From the NCBI RefSeq assembly GCF_035987325.1, contig NZ_CP108488.1, positions 868,001-932,000 on the forward strand: a DNA stretch of 64,000 bases. Direction: 5' to 3'. Made by a program: the position numbers and the translations under genes. How positions within the stretch are numbered: the first letter of the stretch is position 1; each line of letters begins with the position of its first letter. This document shows positions 42,485 through 51,551 of this stretch, one piece after another. A model generated the notes under the pieces. That model was not told the DNA's origin, did no database searches, and saw only the letters and a list, made by a program, of their open reading frames with translations. Source of the DNA: Streptomyces sp. NBC_01244 (GTDB lineage: Bacteria; Actinomycetota; Actinomycetes; Streptomycetales; Streptomycetaceae).

Positions 42485-45400
42485 ATGACGGATACCCAGG
42501 ACCTGCCCGCCGAGTGGTCCGCGGCCAAGCGCGCCCTCCTCAGTCAACGGTTGCGCGGCGCCGCGGCCCCCGCCCGGGTGGTGGACCCCCGCCCTGCGGA
42601 CGCCGCGCCTCCGCTCTCCGGCGGCCAGGAACGGCTCTGGTTCATGGACCAGTTCGCTCCCGGCTCCACGGCCTACACGCTGGCGCCGGCCCGCCGGCTC
42701 CGGGGCCCCTTCGACCGCGCCGCACTGGACGCCGCGCTGACCGACCTGGTGGCCCGGCACGAGAGCCTGCGGATGACCTTCCGCACCACCGAGGCCGGCA
42801 CCGCCGAGGTCCGGGTGGCCGATCCGGCACCGTTCGCCGCCCAGCACCTGGACGCCGTGGCGGACCCGGATCCGCAGGCGCGTGCCGCCGCCGAACTCGG
42901 CGCGCTGATCGCCGAACCCTTCGACCTCCAGGCCGGCCCGCTGCTCCGTGCCCTGGTGGTCCGGATCGCCGAGGACGACCACGTACTGGCCCTGGTGATG
43001 CACCACATCATCTGCGACGGCTGGTCGATCGACCTCCTCAACCGCGAGCTCGACCTCCTCTACGCCCACCACGCCCACGGCGGCCCGGCTGAACTGCCTC
43101 CGCTCCCCGTCCAGTTCGGTGACTACGCGGCCTGGCAGCGGGACCGCCTGGAGAACGGGCAGCTCGCCGCCTCGCGCGAGCACTGGCGCAGCGAACTCGA
43201 CGGCGTCCCGGCCCTGGAGCTGCCCTCCGACCGGCCCCGCCCGCCGGTGTTCACCTTCGACGGGGCCGCGACCGAGTTCCACTGGAGCGCCGAACTCTCC
43301 GGCCGGATCGGCGAGTTGGCGCGGGCTCACGGCGCCTCCACGTACATGGTGCTGATGGCCGCGTTCCAGGCTCTGCTGGGCCGGCACTCCGGTCAGCGCG
43401 ACTTCGCCGTCGGCTCCGCCGTCGCCGGCCGTCTCCATCACGAACTCGAAGGCGTGGTGGGAGCGTTCGTCAACATGCTGCCGATCCGCGCCCGGCTCTC
43501 CGCCGACCTCGACTTCGGCCGGCTGATCAGCCGGGTCCGCGAGACCACGCTCGACGCGTACGCGCACCAGGAAGTGCCGTTCGAGCAGATGGTCAGCGAT
43601 CTCGCGGTGGAACGCGACGTCAGCCGCGCCGCCGTCTTCCAGACCACCTTCGCCTTCCAGAACTACGGCGACCGCGCCACCACCCCCGCCGCGGGCCTGG
43701 ACTCCGAGGGCTTCGGCTACGAAGCCACCACCACGCACGCCGACCTCGCCCTCTACATGCGCGAGGAGCCGGACGGCGGCCTCTACGGTCTCATCACCTA
43801 CCGCACCGACCTCTTCAACGCCCGGACCGTCGAGCGCCTCGCCGAGCGGTTCGAGCTGCTGACCGCGGCCGGTGTCGCCGATCCCGCACTGCCGGTCGAC
43901 CGGCTCCCGCTGCTGAACGCGGCCGAGCGGACGGCCGTGCTGGAGACCTGGGCCGCCGGTCCCGCGCTACCGCAGGGCGGTCCCGCCACACTCACCCGGG
44001 CGCTGGCCCGGACGGCGGCCCGGACACCGGATGCGCCGGCGCTGGTCTTCGAGGACCGCACGCTGACCTACGGCGACCTCGACCGGCGCGCCACTGCCAT
44101 GGCCCGGCGCCTGCGGGCGCTGGGCGTGGGTGCGGACGACCGGGTGGCCGTCTGCCTGGAGCAGTCCCCCGAGCTGGCGATCGCCCTGGTCGCCGTACTC
44201 AAGGCCGGCGGCGGCTACCTGCCGCTGGACCCCGAGCAGCCCCCGGCCCGGCTCGCCCACCTGGTGGCCGATGCCGGAGCCAAGGTCCTGATCACCGACG
44301 CCGTACTGCGACCGCGGTTCGGCGACCACCCGGCCGTCGACCTGCTGACCGGCGGCAACGGGGACAGCGGCGACAACCGGGACGGCAATGCGGCGGAGGG
44401 GGACGGCGCGGAGGAGGACGGGGCGCCCCTGGAGGAGGCCTCGGGCGCCGACCACCTGGCGTACGTGATCTACACCTCGGGCTCCACCGGTACGCCCAAG
44501 GGTGTCGCCGTGCAGCACCGCCAGATCCTCAACTACCTCGCGGGCGCGGGCGAACGGCTGCGGATCGAGCCCGGTGCCTCCTTCGGGCTGCTCCAGTCGC
44601 TCGCCTTCGACTTCAGCATGACCATGCTTTACCTGGCGCTCACCACCGGCGGCCGGGTCCACCTGCTGCCGCGCCGGATAGCGGGCGTGGAACTGGCCGC
44701 CGAGATCGAGCGGGCCGGCATCGACCACCTGAAGATGACCCCCTCCCACCTGGCCGCGCTGACCGCCGACGCACCGCTCGAGCGGCTGCTGCCGCGCCGC
44801 ACGCTGGTCCTCGGCGGCGAGGCCAGCAGCTGGTCCTGGGCGGCGGGCATCGCCGCGCTGGGCCGGTGCGCCGTGTTCAACCACTACGGGCCGACCGAGG
44901 CGACGGTGGGAATCACCGTCCACGAGGTCACCGCCGACGGCCTGAACGCTCCGGGCAGCACCCCGATCGGCAGCCCGCTCGCCGGCGGGCGCTGCTACGT
45001 GCTGGACGAGGCCCGCAGCCCCGTTCCGCCGGGCGTCACCGGTGAGTTGTATCTGGGCGGGGACCGGCTGGCCCGGGGTTACCTCGGGCGGCCGGACCTG
45101 ACCGCCGAGCGCTTCCTACCCGATCCGTACGCCGACCCGGCCGAGGCGGCGCCGTCCGGAGCAGAGCCGTCCGGAGCGAAGCCGTCCGGCGCAGAGCCGT
45201 CCGCGGCCGACCCGTCCTCCACCGACCGGGACGCCCCGGTAACGAGCGGCCCGCGGATGTACCGTACGGGCGACCTGGCGCGCTGGCGCACCGACGGAAC
45301 CCTGGAGTACCTCGGCCGCAGCGACGACCAGATCAAGGTCCGCGGCTACCGGGTCGAGCCCGGCGAGATCGAGGCCGCGCTGACCGCCCTGCCCGGGATC

Positions 45401-48199
45401 ACCCAGGCGGTGGTCCTGGCCCGCGGCGAGGGCGTCAAGCAGAACCTCGTCGCCTACCTGGAACGCCCCGCCGGCGGCGAGCCTCCGGCCGCCGCCGAAC
45501 TGCGCGCCGCCCTCGGCGAGGTCCTGCCGGACTACATGGTTCCGGCCCGCTACGTGGTGCTGGAGCGACTGCCGCTGCTCGCCCACGGCAAGGTCGACCG
45601 CAAGGCGCTGCCGGCGCCCGCGGACGGCCCGGCCGCCGGCGCCCACGTCGACCCCGAGGGCGTGACCGAGCAGGTGATAGCCGCCATGTGGGCGGACCTG
45701 CTGGACCTCCCGCGAGTCGGCGCACTGGACGATTTCTTCGAGCTCGGGGGCCATTCCCTGCTCGCCACCCAGGTGGTCGCCAAGATGCGCCGGGCCTTCC
45801 CCGACCTGGCCACCCCGGTCGGCGTGATGGACCTCTTCAAGCACCCGACGATCCGCCGCCTCGCCGAACTGGTCGCCACCCCCGAGGCGGACCGCGGCCC
45901 GCGCCGCCTGCTGCACCTGCTCACCCCCGAACGCCGCAAGGCGGCCGCCACCGTGGTCTGCGCCCCCTACGGCGGCGGCAGCGCACTGATCTACAAGCCG
46001 CTCGCCGACGCCATGCCGGCGGACTGGGCCCTGCACTCCATCGCCGTCCCCGGCCACGAGCTGGGCGAGGAGGCGATGGACATCGACGAGGTCGCCCGGC
46101 TCTGCGCCGAGGAGATCGTCGCGAACGTGACCGGACCGCTGGTGCTCTACGGGCACTGCGGGGTCGGCGTCCGGCTGACCGTGGAGATCGCCCGCCGGGT
46201 GGAGGCGGCCGGCCGGGAGATCGACGCCGTCCACCTCGGAGGCATCTTCCCGTTCGCCCGTCCGAAGGGCCGCGGCGCCGCGATGGCCGAGCGCTTCGCC
46301 GAGCTGTCCGCCCGCCTGCGCAGCGACCAGGGCATGATCAACGCCCTGGCCGCGGCGGGCCTGGACGTGGACGAGGTGGACGAGGACCAGCTGCGGCTGA
46401 TCGTGCACAACCGCCGGGTCGGCACCCAGGGCGCCGAGCGCTACTTCGGCGAGCTGTACGAGAGCGAGGGCGGCGCCATCACGGCGCCGGTGATCGCCGT
46501 CTGCGGCGACCGCGATCCGGCGACCGAGTTCTACCAGGAGCGGTTCCGCGAGTGGCACCGGATCACCGGGACCGCCGCCGTGGTGGTCCTGGACGAGGCC
46601 GGGCACTTCTACCTCAAGTACCGCGCCGAGGAACTGGCCGACATCCTGACCGGGGTGCACCGCTCGATCGCCGCGGGCGAGGAGGCGCGCCACGAGCACA
46701 CCGCCGACGCCACGTGGTGGCTGGCCGGCCTCTCCCGCGACGCCACCGGGACGGATCCCGCCCCCGAGCCGGAACCGGGCCTGGAACCCGGTCCGGAATC
46801 CGCTCCGGAACCCGGGAAGCCGGGGAGGTCCCGCAAGGCACGCGTGCGCCGCCCGGTCCGCCCGACCATGGGCCGCTTCCTGGCCATCGCCACCGGCCAG
46901 CAGCTCTCGATGATCGGCTCGGCCCTCACCGAGTTCGCCCTGCCGATCTGGATCTACCTGCAGACCGGCTCGCTGTTCCAACTCGGCATGCTCGCCGCCT
47001 TCGGCCTGGTGCCCGGCATCGTGGTCGCTCCGCTGGCCGGCGCCATCGTCGACCGCGGCGACCGGCGCCGGGTGATGCTGTGGGGCGACGTCGCGGCCGG
47101 CTTGACCCAGGCTGCCCTGCTGGCGCTCTACCTCAGCGATTCGCTGGAGATCTGGCACTGCTACGTGATGATCTCCCTGCTCTCCGCCGCGCTGGCCTTC
47201 CAGCGCGTCGCCTGGGGCTCGGCGGTACCGCAACTGGTGCCCAAGCGCTTCCTCGGACGTGCCAACGGTGTGGTGCAGATGGCCCTCGGCCTCGCCCAGT
47301 TCCTCGTTCCGCTGATCGCCGTCGGCATCCTGCACGTGATCGGCCTCGGCGGCATCCTGGTCTTCGACGTCGTCAGCTACCTGGTCGCCACCGGGGTCAC
47401 GCTGGCGGTCCGCTTCCCCGACGTGATGGCGGCCACCCGCCGCGAGAGCGTCGGCGCCGAGATCCGGGCCGGCTTCCAACGGGCCCTGGGAAGCCGCCAC
47501 TTCAGAGCCATGCTGTTCTGGTTCGCGGCCCTGAACATCTTCCTCTCGCCGCTCTTCCTGCTCATCACTCCGCTGGTTCTCTCCTTCTCCTCGACCGCCG
47601 CGGCCGGCTGGGTCTCCACCGCGGCAGGCCTGGGCGCCGTCCTCGGCGGCCTCACCCTGTTGGTCTGGGGAGGGCCGCGCCGGATGCGCCTGCGCGGCGT
47701 CCTGTTCGCCACCCTCGGCCTCGCCGCCGCCTGCGTGGTCACCGGCCTGCGGCCCTCGGTGACCGTGGTCGCCGCCGGAGCGTTCGGCATGACCTACGGG
47801 CTGGCCCTGCTCAACGGCATCTACGCGACGGTCATCCAGACCAAGGTGCCGATGCGCTTCCACGGCCGGGTGATCGCGGTCAACACCCTCGTCGCCTGGT
47901 CCACCCTGCCGATCGGCTTCGCCCTGGTCGCCCCGGCCGGACCCGAGCTGCTCCAGCCCCTGATGGACGAGGGCGGTGCGCTGGCCTCCAGCGTCGGCGC
48001 ACTGATCGGCACCGGCGACGGGCGCGGCATCGGCCTGCTCTACCTGGTGTTCGGCCTGGCCATGGCCGCACTGGTCCTGATCAGCCTCTGCATTCCCGTC
48101 CTGGCCCGCTTCGACCGGGAAGTCTCGGACGCCGAGTCCGACGACCTGATCGGCCTGGAGACCCTGCAGGCCCGCGCGAAAGGCGAGATGAGCGCATGA
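42485..48199 (+). CDS. NRPS-thioesterase-MFS exporter fusion, C-A-PCP-TE-MFS
   Basis: A 1904-residue single polypeptide with five parts. C (~45-470) has HHIICDG; A (~490-1050) has YTSGSTGTPKG near 662; PCP has Ser~1090 in LGGHSLLAT. TE (~1150-1400) has GHCGVG with Cys~1225 where Ser is usual, Asp~1342 in GDRDP and His~1374 in EAGHF. After an acidic Pro/Glu linker, an MFS_3/EntS-like transporter (~1460-1890) has about 11-12 helices and GAIVDRGDRRRVM as the MFS loop motif. A-domain residues read D-F-T-K-V-G-H-V-G, like the aspartate code DLTKVGHIG. AGGAACTCG precedes the ATG. The frame is uninterrupted throughout. The stop overlaps the next start (ATGA). It probably releases and exports the peptide. 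Confidence 0.93.
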   Translation: MTDTQDLPAEWSAAKRALLSQRLRGAAAPARVVDPRPADAAPPLSGGQERLWFMDQFAPGSTAYTLAPARRLRGPFDRAALDAALTDLVARHESLRMTFRTTEAGTAEVRVADPAPFAAQHLDAVADPDPQARAAAELGALIAEPFDLQAGPLLRALVVRIAEDDHVLALVMHHIICDGWSIDLLNRELDLLYAHHAHGGPAELPPLPVQFGDYAAWQRDRLENGQLAASREHWRSELDGVPALELPSDRPRPPVFTFDGAATEFHWSAELSGRIGELARAHGASTYMVLMAAFQALLGRHSGQRDFAVGSAVAGRLHHELEGVVGAFVNMLPIRARLSADLDFGRLISRVRETTLDAYAHQEVPFEQMVSDLAVERDVSRAAVFQTTFAFQNYGDRATTPAAGLDSEGFGYEATTTHADLALYMREEPDGGLYGLITYRTDLFNARTVERLAERFELLTAAGVADPALPVDRLPLLNAAERTAVLETWAAGPALPQGGPATLTRALARTAARTPDAPALVFEDRTLTYGDLDRRATAMARRLRALGVGADDRVAVCLEQSPELAIALVAVLKAGGGYLPLDPEQPPARLAHLVADAGAKVLITDAVLRPRFGDHPAVDLLTGGNGDSGDNRDGNAAEGDGAEEDGAPLEEASGADHLAYVIYTSGSTGTPKGVAVQHRQILNYLAGAGERLRIEPGASFGLLQSLAFDFSMTMLYLALTTGGRVHLLPRRIAGVELAAEIERAGIDHLKMTPSHLAALTADAPLERLLPRRTLVLGGEASSWSWAAGIAALGRCAVFNHYGPTEATVGITVHEVTADGLNAPGSTPIGSPLAGGRCYVLDEARSPVPPGVTGELYLGGDRLARGYLGRPDLTAERFLPDPYADPAEAAPSGAEPSGAKPSGAEPSAADPSSTDRDAPVTSGPRMYRTGDLARWRTDGTLEYLGRSDDQIKVRGYRVEPGEIEAALTALPGITQAVVLARGEGVKQNLVAYLERPAGGEPPAAAELRAALGEVLPDYMVPARYVVLERLPLLAHGKVDRKALPAPADGPAAGAHVDPEGVTEQVIAAMWADLLDLPRVGALDDFFELGGHSLLATQVVAKMRRAFPDLATPVGVMDLFKHPTIRRLAELVATPEADRGPRRLLHLLTPERRKAAATVVCAPYGGGSALIYKPLADAMPADWALHSIAVPGHELGEEAMDIDEVARLCAEEIVANVTGPLVLYGHCGVGVRLTVEIARRVEAAGREIDAVHLGGIFPFARPKGRGAAMAERFAELSARLRSDQGMINALAAAGLDVDEVDEDQLRLIVHNRRVGTQGAERYFGELYESEGGAITAPVIAVCGDRDPATEFYQERFREWHRITGTAAVVVLDEAGHFYLKYRAEELADILTGVHRSIAAGEEARHEHTADATWWLAGLSRDATGTDPAPEPEPGLEPGPESAPEPGKPGRSRKARVRRPVRPTMGRFLAIATGQQLSMIGSALTEFALPIWIYLQTGSLFQLGMLAAFGLVPGIVVAPLAGAIVDRGDRRRVMLWGDVAAGLTQAALLALYLSDSLEIWHCYVMISLLSAALAFQRVAWGSAVPQLVPKRFLGRANGVVQMALGLAQFLVPLIAVGILHVIGLGGILVFDVVSYLVATGVTLAVRFPDVMAATRRESVGAEIRAGFQRALGSRHFRAMLFWFAALNIFLSPLFLLITPLVLSFSSTAAAGWVSTAAGLGAVLGGLTLLVWGGPRRMRLRGVLFATLGLAAACVVTGLRPSVTVVAAGAFGMTYGLALLNGIYATVIQTKVPMRFHGRVIAVNTLVAWSTLPIGFALVAPAGPELLQPLMDEGGALASSVGALIGTGDGRGIGLLYLVFGLAMAALVLISLCIPVLARFDREVSDAESDDLIGLETLQARAKGEMSA
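45151..45210 (+). repeat. four 15-bp repeats inside the NRPS2 adenylation domain
   Basis: Four imperfect 15-bp units starting GCCGTCCG (45151, 45166, 45181, 45196) encode PSGAE, PSGAK, PSGAE and PSAAD. They form a low-complexity loop between the GYLGRPDLTAERF and MYRTGDLARW motifs of the A domain, a surface position where insertions are tolerated. Confidence 0.8.
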
Positions 48200-51100
48200 C
48201 CTCCCCGACCCCGATCTCCCGCCATCCGCTGACCGACGAACAGCGACGGCTCTGGTTCCTCCAGCAACTGAACCCCCAGGACGCCGGGTTCAACATGTAC
48301 CTGAACCGGCGCTGGAGCGGGCCGATCGACCCGCGGGCGCTGAGTGCGGCGCTCACCCGGCTCACCGAGCGGCACCGTGTGCTGCGCACCCGGTTCGCCC
48401 TCGACGGCGAGCATCCCGTCCAGCTCGTGGAGCCCGTACGGGACGTCGAACTCGTCCTGGTCCCGATACCGGACGCCGCGGAGGAATCCTTCACCGCGGC
48501 CTGCGCCCCTTTCGTCAACGCCCCCTTCGATCTGGGCGAGCGCCCGCCACTGCGGGCCGTCCTGGTCAGCGCCGGAGAGCACGAGCACGCCTTGAGCGTG
48601 GTGGTCCACCACATCGTCTCCGACGGCTGGTCGTTCACCGTGCTGTGGCGCGAACTGCTCGCGCTGTACCGCGAGGAGATCGGCGAGGGAGGGGCCGAAC
48701 TGCCCGCACTCAAGCTCCAGTTCGGCGATTTCGCCCTCGCCGAGCGGACCAGGCTGGACGGCGGCGCCGCCGAGGAGGCCGTCCGCCACTGGAGCGGACG
48801 ACTGGCCGGTGTCACTGCCCTGCGGATGCCGCTGGACCACCCCAGGCCCGCCGAGCCCGCCCACCCGGCCGGCTTCGCCGACCTCGCCCTCGGCCCCGAT
48901 CTCGTCGCCGGACTCGACGCCCTGGCCCGTGAGCAGCGCTGCACCCCGTTCATGGTGCTGCTCGCCGCCTACCAGAGCGTGCTGGCCCGCTGGAGCGGCT
49001 GCTACGACTTCGCCGTCGGCACCCCGCTGGCCGGCCGCAACGAGACCGCCCACGAGGCCCTGCTCGGCTACTTCTCCCGCACCGGGGTGATCCGTGCGGA
49101 CCTCACCGGCGGTCCCGATTTCCGTACGGTGCTGCGCCGGGTGCGGTCCGCCACGATGGCGGCGCTGAGCCATCAGGACATCCCGGTCGAGCGGGTGGCG
49201 GCCGAGCTGGGGCTGCCCGTGCTGCCCGGCGTCGGCCCGCTCTACCAGGCGGTGTTCGTCCACCAGAGCCAGTACGAGCCGGCCGGCGCCGACGAGCGGA
49301 CCTCGCTGCCCGCGGGCGTCCGGACGGCGAGCATGGACTCCGGTTTCGACCGGGCCAAGACCGATCTGCTGCTGGACAGTTGGCGTACCCCGGACGGCGG
49401 GATGACGCTCTCGTTCTGCTTCGACCGGGAACTCTTCGAGCGCGCCACGGTCGAGGCCCTGGGGCGCCGGGTCCGCGACCTGCTCGCCCGAGCCGTAGAG
49501 GACGTCGAGGTCCCGCTGCACGGCGACTGGTTGCTGACCGGCGAGGAGCGCGCCGCGCTGCTCGCGCTCGGTGCCGGACCCGCCGTCAGCGAGGACGCCG
49601 ATCCCATCCTGCGCGGCTTCGCCGACCAGGTCGCCGCCCACCCCGGGGCACCCGCGCTCGAGTGTGCGGGCGGCGTCCTCACCTACGCCGAACTCGACCG
49701 CGCGTCTGATGAGTTGGCCCGCCGACTGGGCCCGGTGAACGGCCGGGCGGTAGGGGTCCGAATCGAGCCCTCCTTCGACCTGGTCACCGCCCTGTTGGCG
49801 ATCTGGAAGGCCGGCGCCGGCTACCTGCCGCTCGACCCCGCGCACCCGGCCGAGCGCCAGCGGCTGATGCTCGCCGAGGCGGACGCCGCCCTGCTGCTCA
49901 CCGGAGGCGAGCGTCCGGACTTGGGAGTACCGGTACTGGGGGTCCCGGTACCGGGGGTCCCGGTGGCCGCGGGCATCGATTCCGGGAGCACCGTGCCCGC
50001 AGGGGCCGCGCTGCCCGGGAGCGACCCGGGCGGCCTCGCGTACGTCCTCTACACCTCGGGCTCCACCGGCGCTCCCAAGGGAGTCGCCATCGAGCACGCC
50101 TCGCTGGCCGAGCGCGTCCGGTGGATGGCCGGACCGGAGGGCTACGGGCTCCGGCCGGGCGACCGGATCGTCCAGTTCGCCTCCATCGGCTTCGACACCC
50201 ACGCCGAGGAGATCTGGCCCGCCCTCACCGCGGGCGCCTGTGTGGTCCTGCTGCCCGGCGGCGGCCGGATGCTGCCCGACCTGCTGCGCAGCGAGGCCGG
50301 ACGGTCCGTCACCGTACTCGACCTGCCCACCGCGTACTGGCAGGAACTGGTGTCGCTCGGCGACCAGACCCCGTGGCCGCCGGCGCTGCGCCTGGTGGTC
50401 CTCGGGGGTTCCGAAGCGCACGCCGTCACCCTCGCCCAGTGGCGGGATCGGCACGGCGACACCGTCCGGCTGGTCAACACCTACGGTCCGACCGAGGCCA
50501 CCGTCATCGTCACCGCGGGCGAGCTCGCGGGCGGCGGCCCCGGCTGTGGTGTCGGTGGCCGCCCGGCCGGCGGGCCCGGCGCCGATCGGCGCCCGCCGCT
50601 CGGCCGTCCGCTGCCGGGGGTACGGATCTACCTCCTGGACGAGCACCGCAGTCTGCTGCCCGCCGGTTCCGAGGGCGAGCTGTACATCGGCGGCAACGGC
50701 CTCGCACGCGGCTACCCGGCCCGGCCCGACCTCACAGCGGAGGCCTTCCTGCCGGATCCGTTCACGGGCGTCCCGGACGGCCGGATGTACCGCACCGGCG
50801 ACCGCGCCCGGTGGCGCACCGACGGGCAGTTGGAGTTCCTCGGCCGCGCCGACGGGCAGGTGAAGATCCGCGGCTACCGGATCGAGCCCGCCGAGATCGA
50901 GGCCGCCCTCACCGCCCATCCGGAGGTGGGCCGGGTGGCCGTTCTGGTCCGCGACGGCCGCCGGCTGATCGCCTACGCCGTCTTGCGGCGGGACGCCGGG
51001 CGGCTGTCCGAAGCGGCTTCGCGGGCGGGCGAACTGCGCGAGTACCTGGCGCTGCGACTGCCGGCCTTCATGGTGCCGGACGCCGTGGTGCTGCTCGACA

Positions 51101-51465
51101 CCCTCCCGCTGAACGCCAACGGCAAGCTCGACACCACGGCCCTGCCCGACCCGGACCCGGCCGGCGCCGCCGCCGGGTACGTGGCGCCCCGCAGCGATGC
51201 GGAGGCCCTGGTGGTCGACCTGTGGCAGGAGGTGCTCGGCGTACCGAAGGTCGGCGTCCTGGACGACTTCCTCGCCCTCGGCGGGGACTCGCTCCTGGTC
51301 ACCAGGGTCGCTGCCCGCATCCGGGCCGGCGTCGGGCTCGACGTGTCGATCCGCGACGTCTTCGACAGCCCCACCCCGGCAGCCCTGGCAGCCCGGATCG
51401 AGGCCCTGCTGATCGCGGAGATCGATGCCCTCAGCGAGGAGGAGGCCACCGGCCGGCTGGCCTGA
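48196..51465 (+). CDS. nonribosomal peptide synthetase, C-A-PCP (basic diamino acid predicted)
   Basis: A 1089-residue module. The C domain (~10-440) has HHIVSDG near 137. The A domain has YTSGSTGAPKG near 618, GVPVLGVPVPGVPV as a low-complexity insert before it, YGPTEAT, and NGKLDTT. The PCP Ser is in LGGDSLLVT (~1031). By eye the specificity residues are D-T-E-D-V-G-T-V-I; two acidic pocket residues (Glu at 239, Asp at 278) fit a lysine-, Dab- or Dap-type substrate. No epimerase or thioesterase. Its ATG overlaps the stop of the fusion gene, giving coupled expression. Confidence 0.92.
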   Translation: MTSPTPISRHPLTDEQRRLWFLQQLNPQDAGFNMYLNRRWSGPIDPRALSAALTRLTERHRVLRTRFALDGEHPVQLVEPVRDVELVLVPIPDAAEESFTAACAPFVNAPFDLGERPPLRAVLVSAGEHEHALSVVVHHIVSDGWSFTVLWRELLALYREEIGEGGAELPALKLQFGDFALAERTRLDGGAAEEAVRHWSGRLAGVTALRMPLDHPRPAEPAHPAGFADLALGPDLVAGLDALAREQRCTPFMVLLAAYQSVLARWSGCYDFAVGTPLAGRNETAHEALLGYFSRTGVIRADLTGGPDFRTVLRRVRSATMAALSHQDIPVERVAAELGLPVLPGVGPLYQAVFVHQSQYEPAGADERTSLPAGVRTASMDSGFDRAKTDLLLDSWRTPDGGMTLSFCFDRELFERATVEALGRRVRDLLARAVEDVEVPLHGDWLLTGEERAALLALGAGPAVSEDADPILRGFADQVAAHPGAPALECAGGVLTYAELDRASDELARRLGPVNGRAVGVRIEPSFDLVTALLAIWKAGAGYLPLDPAHPAERQRLMLAEADAALLLTGGERPDLGVPVLGVPVPGVPVAAGIDSGSTVPAGAALPGSDPGGLAYVLYTSGSTGAPKGVAIEHASLAERVRWMAGPEGYGLRPGDRIVQFASIGFDTHAEEIWPALTAGACVVLLPGGGRMLPDLLRSEAGRSVTVLDLPTAYWQELVSLGDQTPWPPALRLVVLGGSEAHAVTLAQWRDRHGDTVRLVNTYGPTEATVIVTAGELAGGGPGCGVGGRPAGGPGADRRPPLGRPLPGVRIYLLDEHRSLLPAGSEGELYIGGNGLARGYPARPDLTAEAFLPDPFTGVPDGRMYRTGDRARWRTDGQLEFLGRADGQVKIRGYRIEPAEIEAALTAHPEVGRVAVLVRDGRRLIAYAVLRRDAGRLSEAASRAGELREYLALRLPAFMVPDAVVLLDTLPLNANGKLDTTALPDPDPAGAAAGYVAPRSDAEALVVDLWQEVLGVPKVGVLDDFLALGGDSLLVTRVAARIRAGVGLDVSIRDVFDSPTPAALAARIEALLIAEIDALSEEEATGRLA

Positions 51466-51551
51466 CGCCGCCTGCCCGGCCGCCTCCCTCACCTCCCCCT
51501 CGCTCTCGCTCTCTCCCCCGAATCACACCGGAGCTCGCCATCGCCACCACC

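Noticed and set aside
45116..47863. Long leftward frame (915 codons) antisense to the NRPS-MFS gene, and a similar 1150-codon one at 48040-51492
   Set aside because: These are frames forced open by third-position GC bias of the real genes. They lack ribosome sites and give low-complexity Gly/Arg/Gln-rich translations without any domain.
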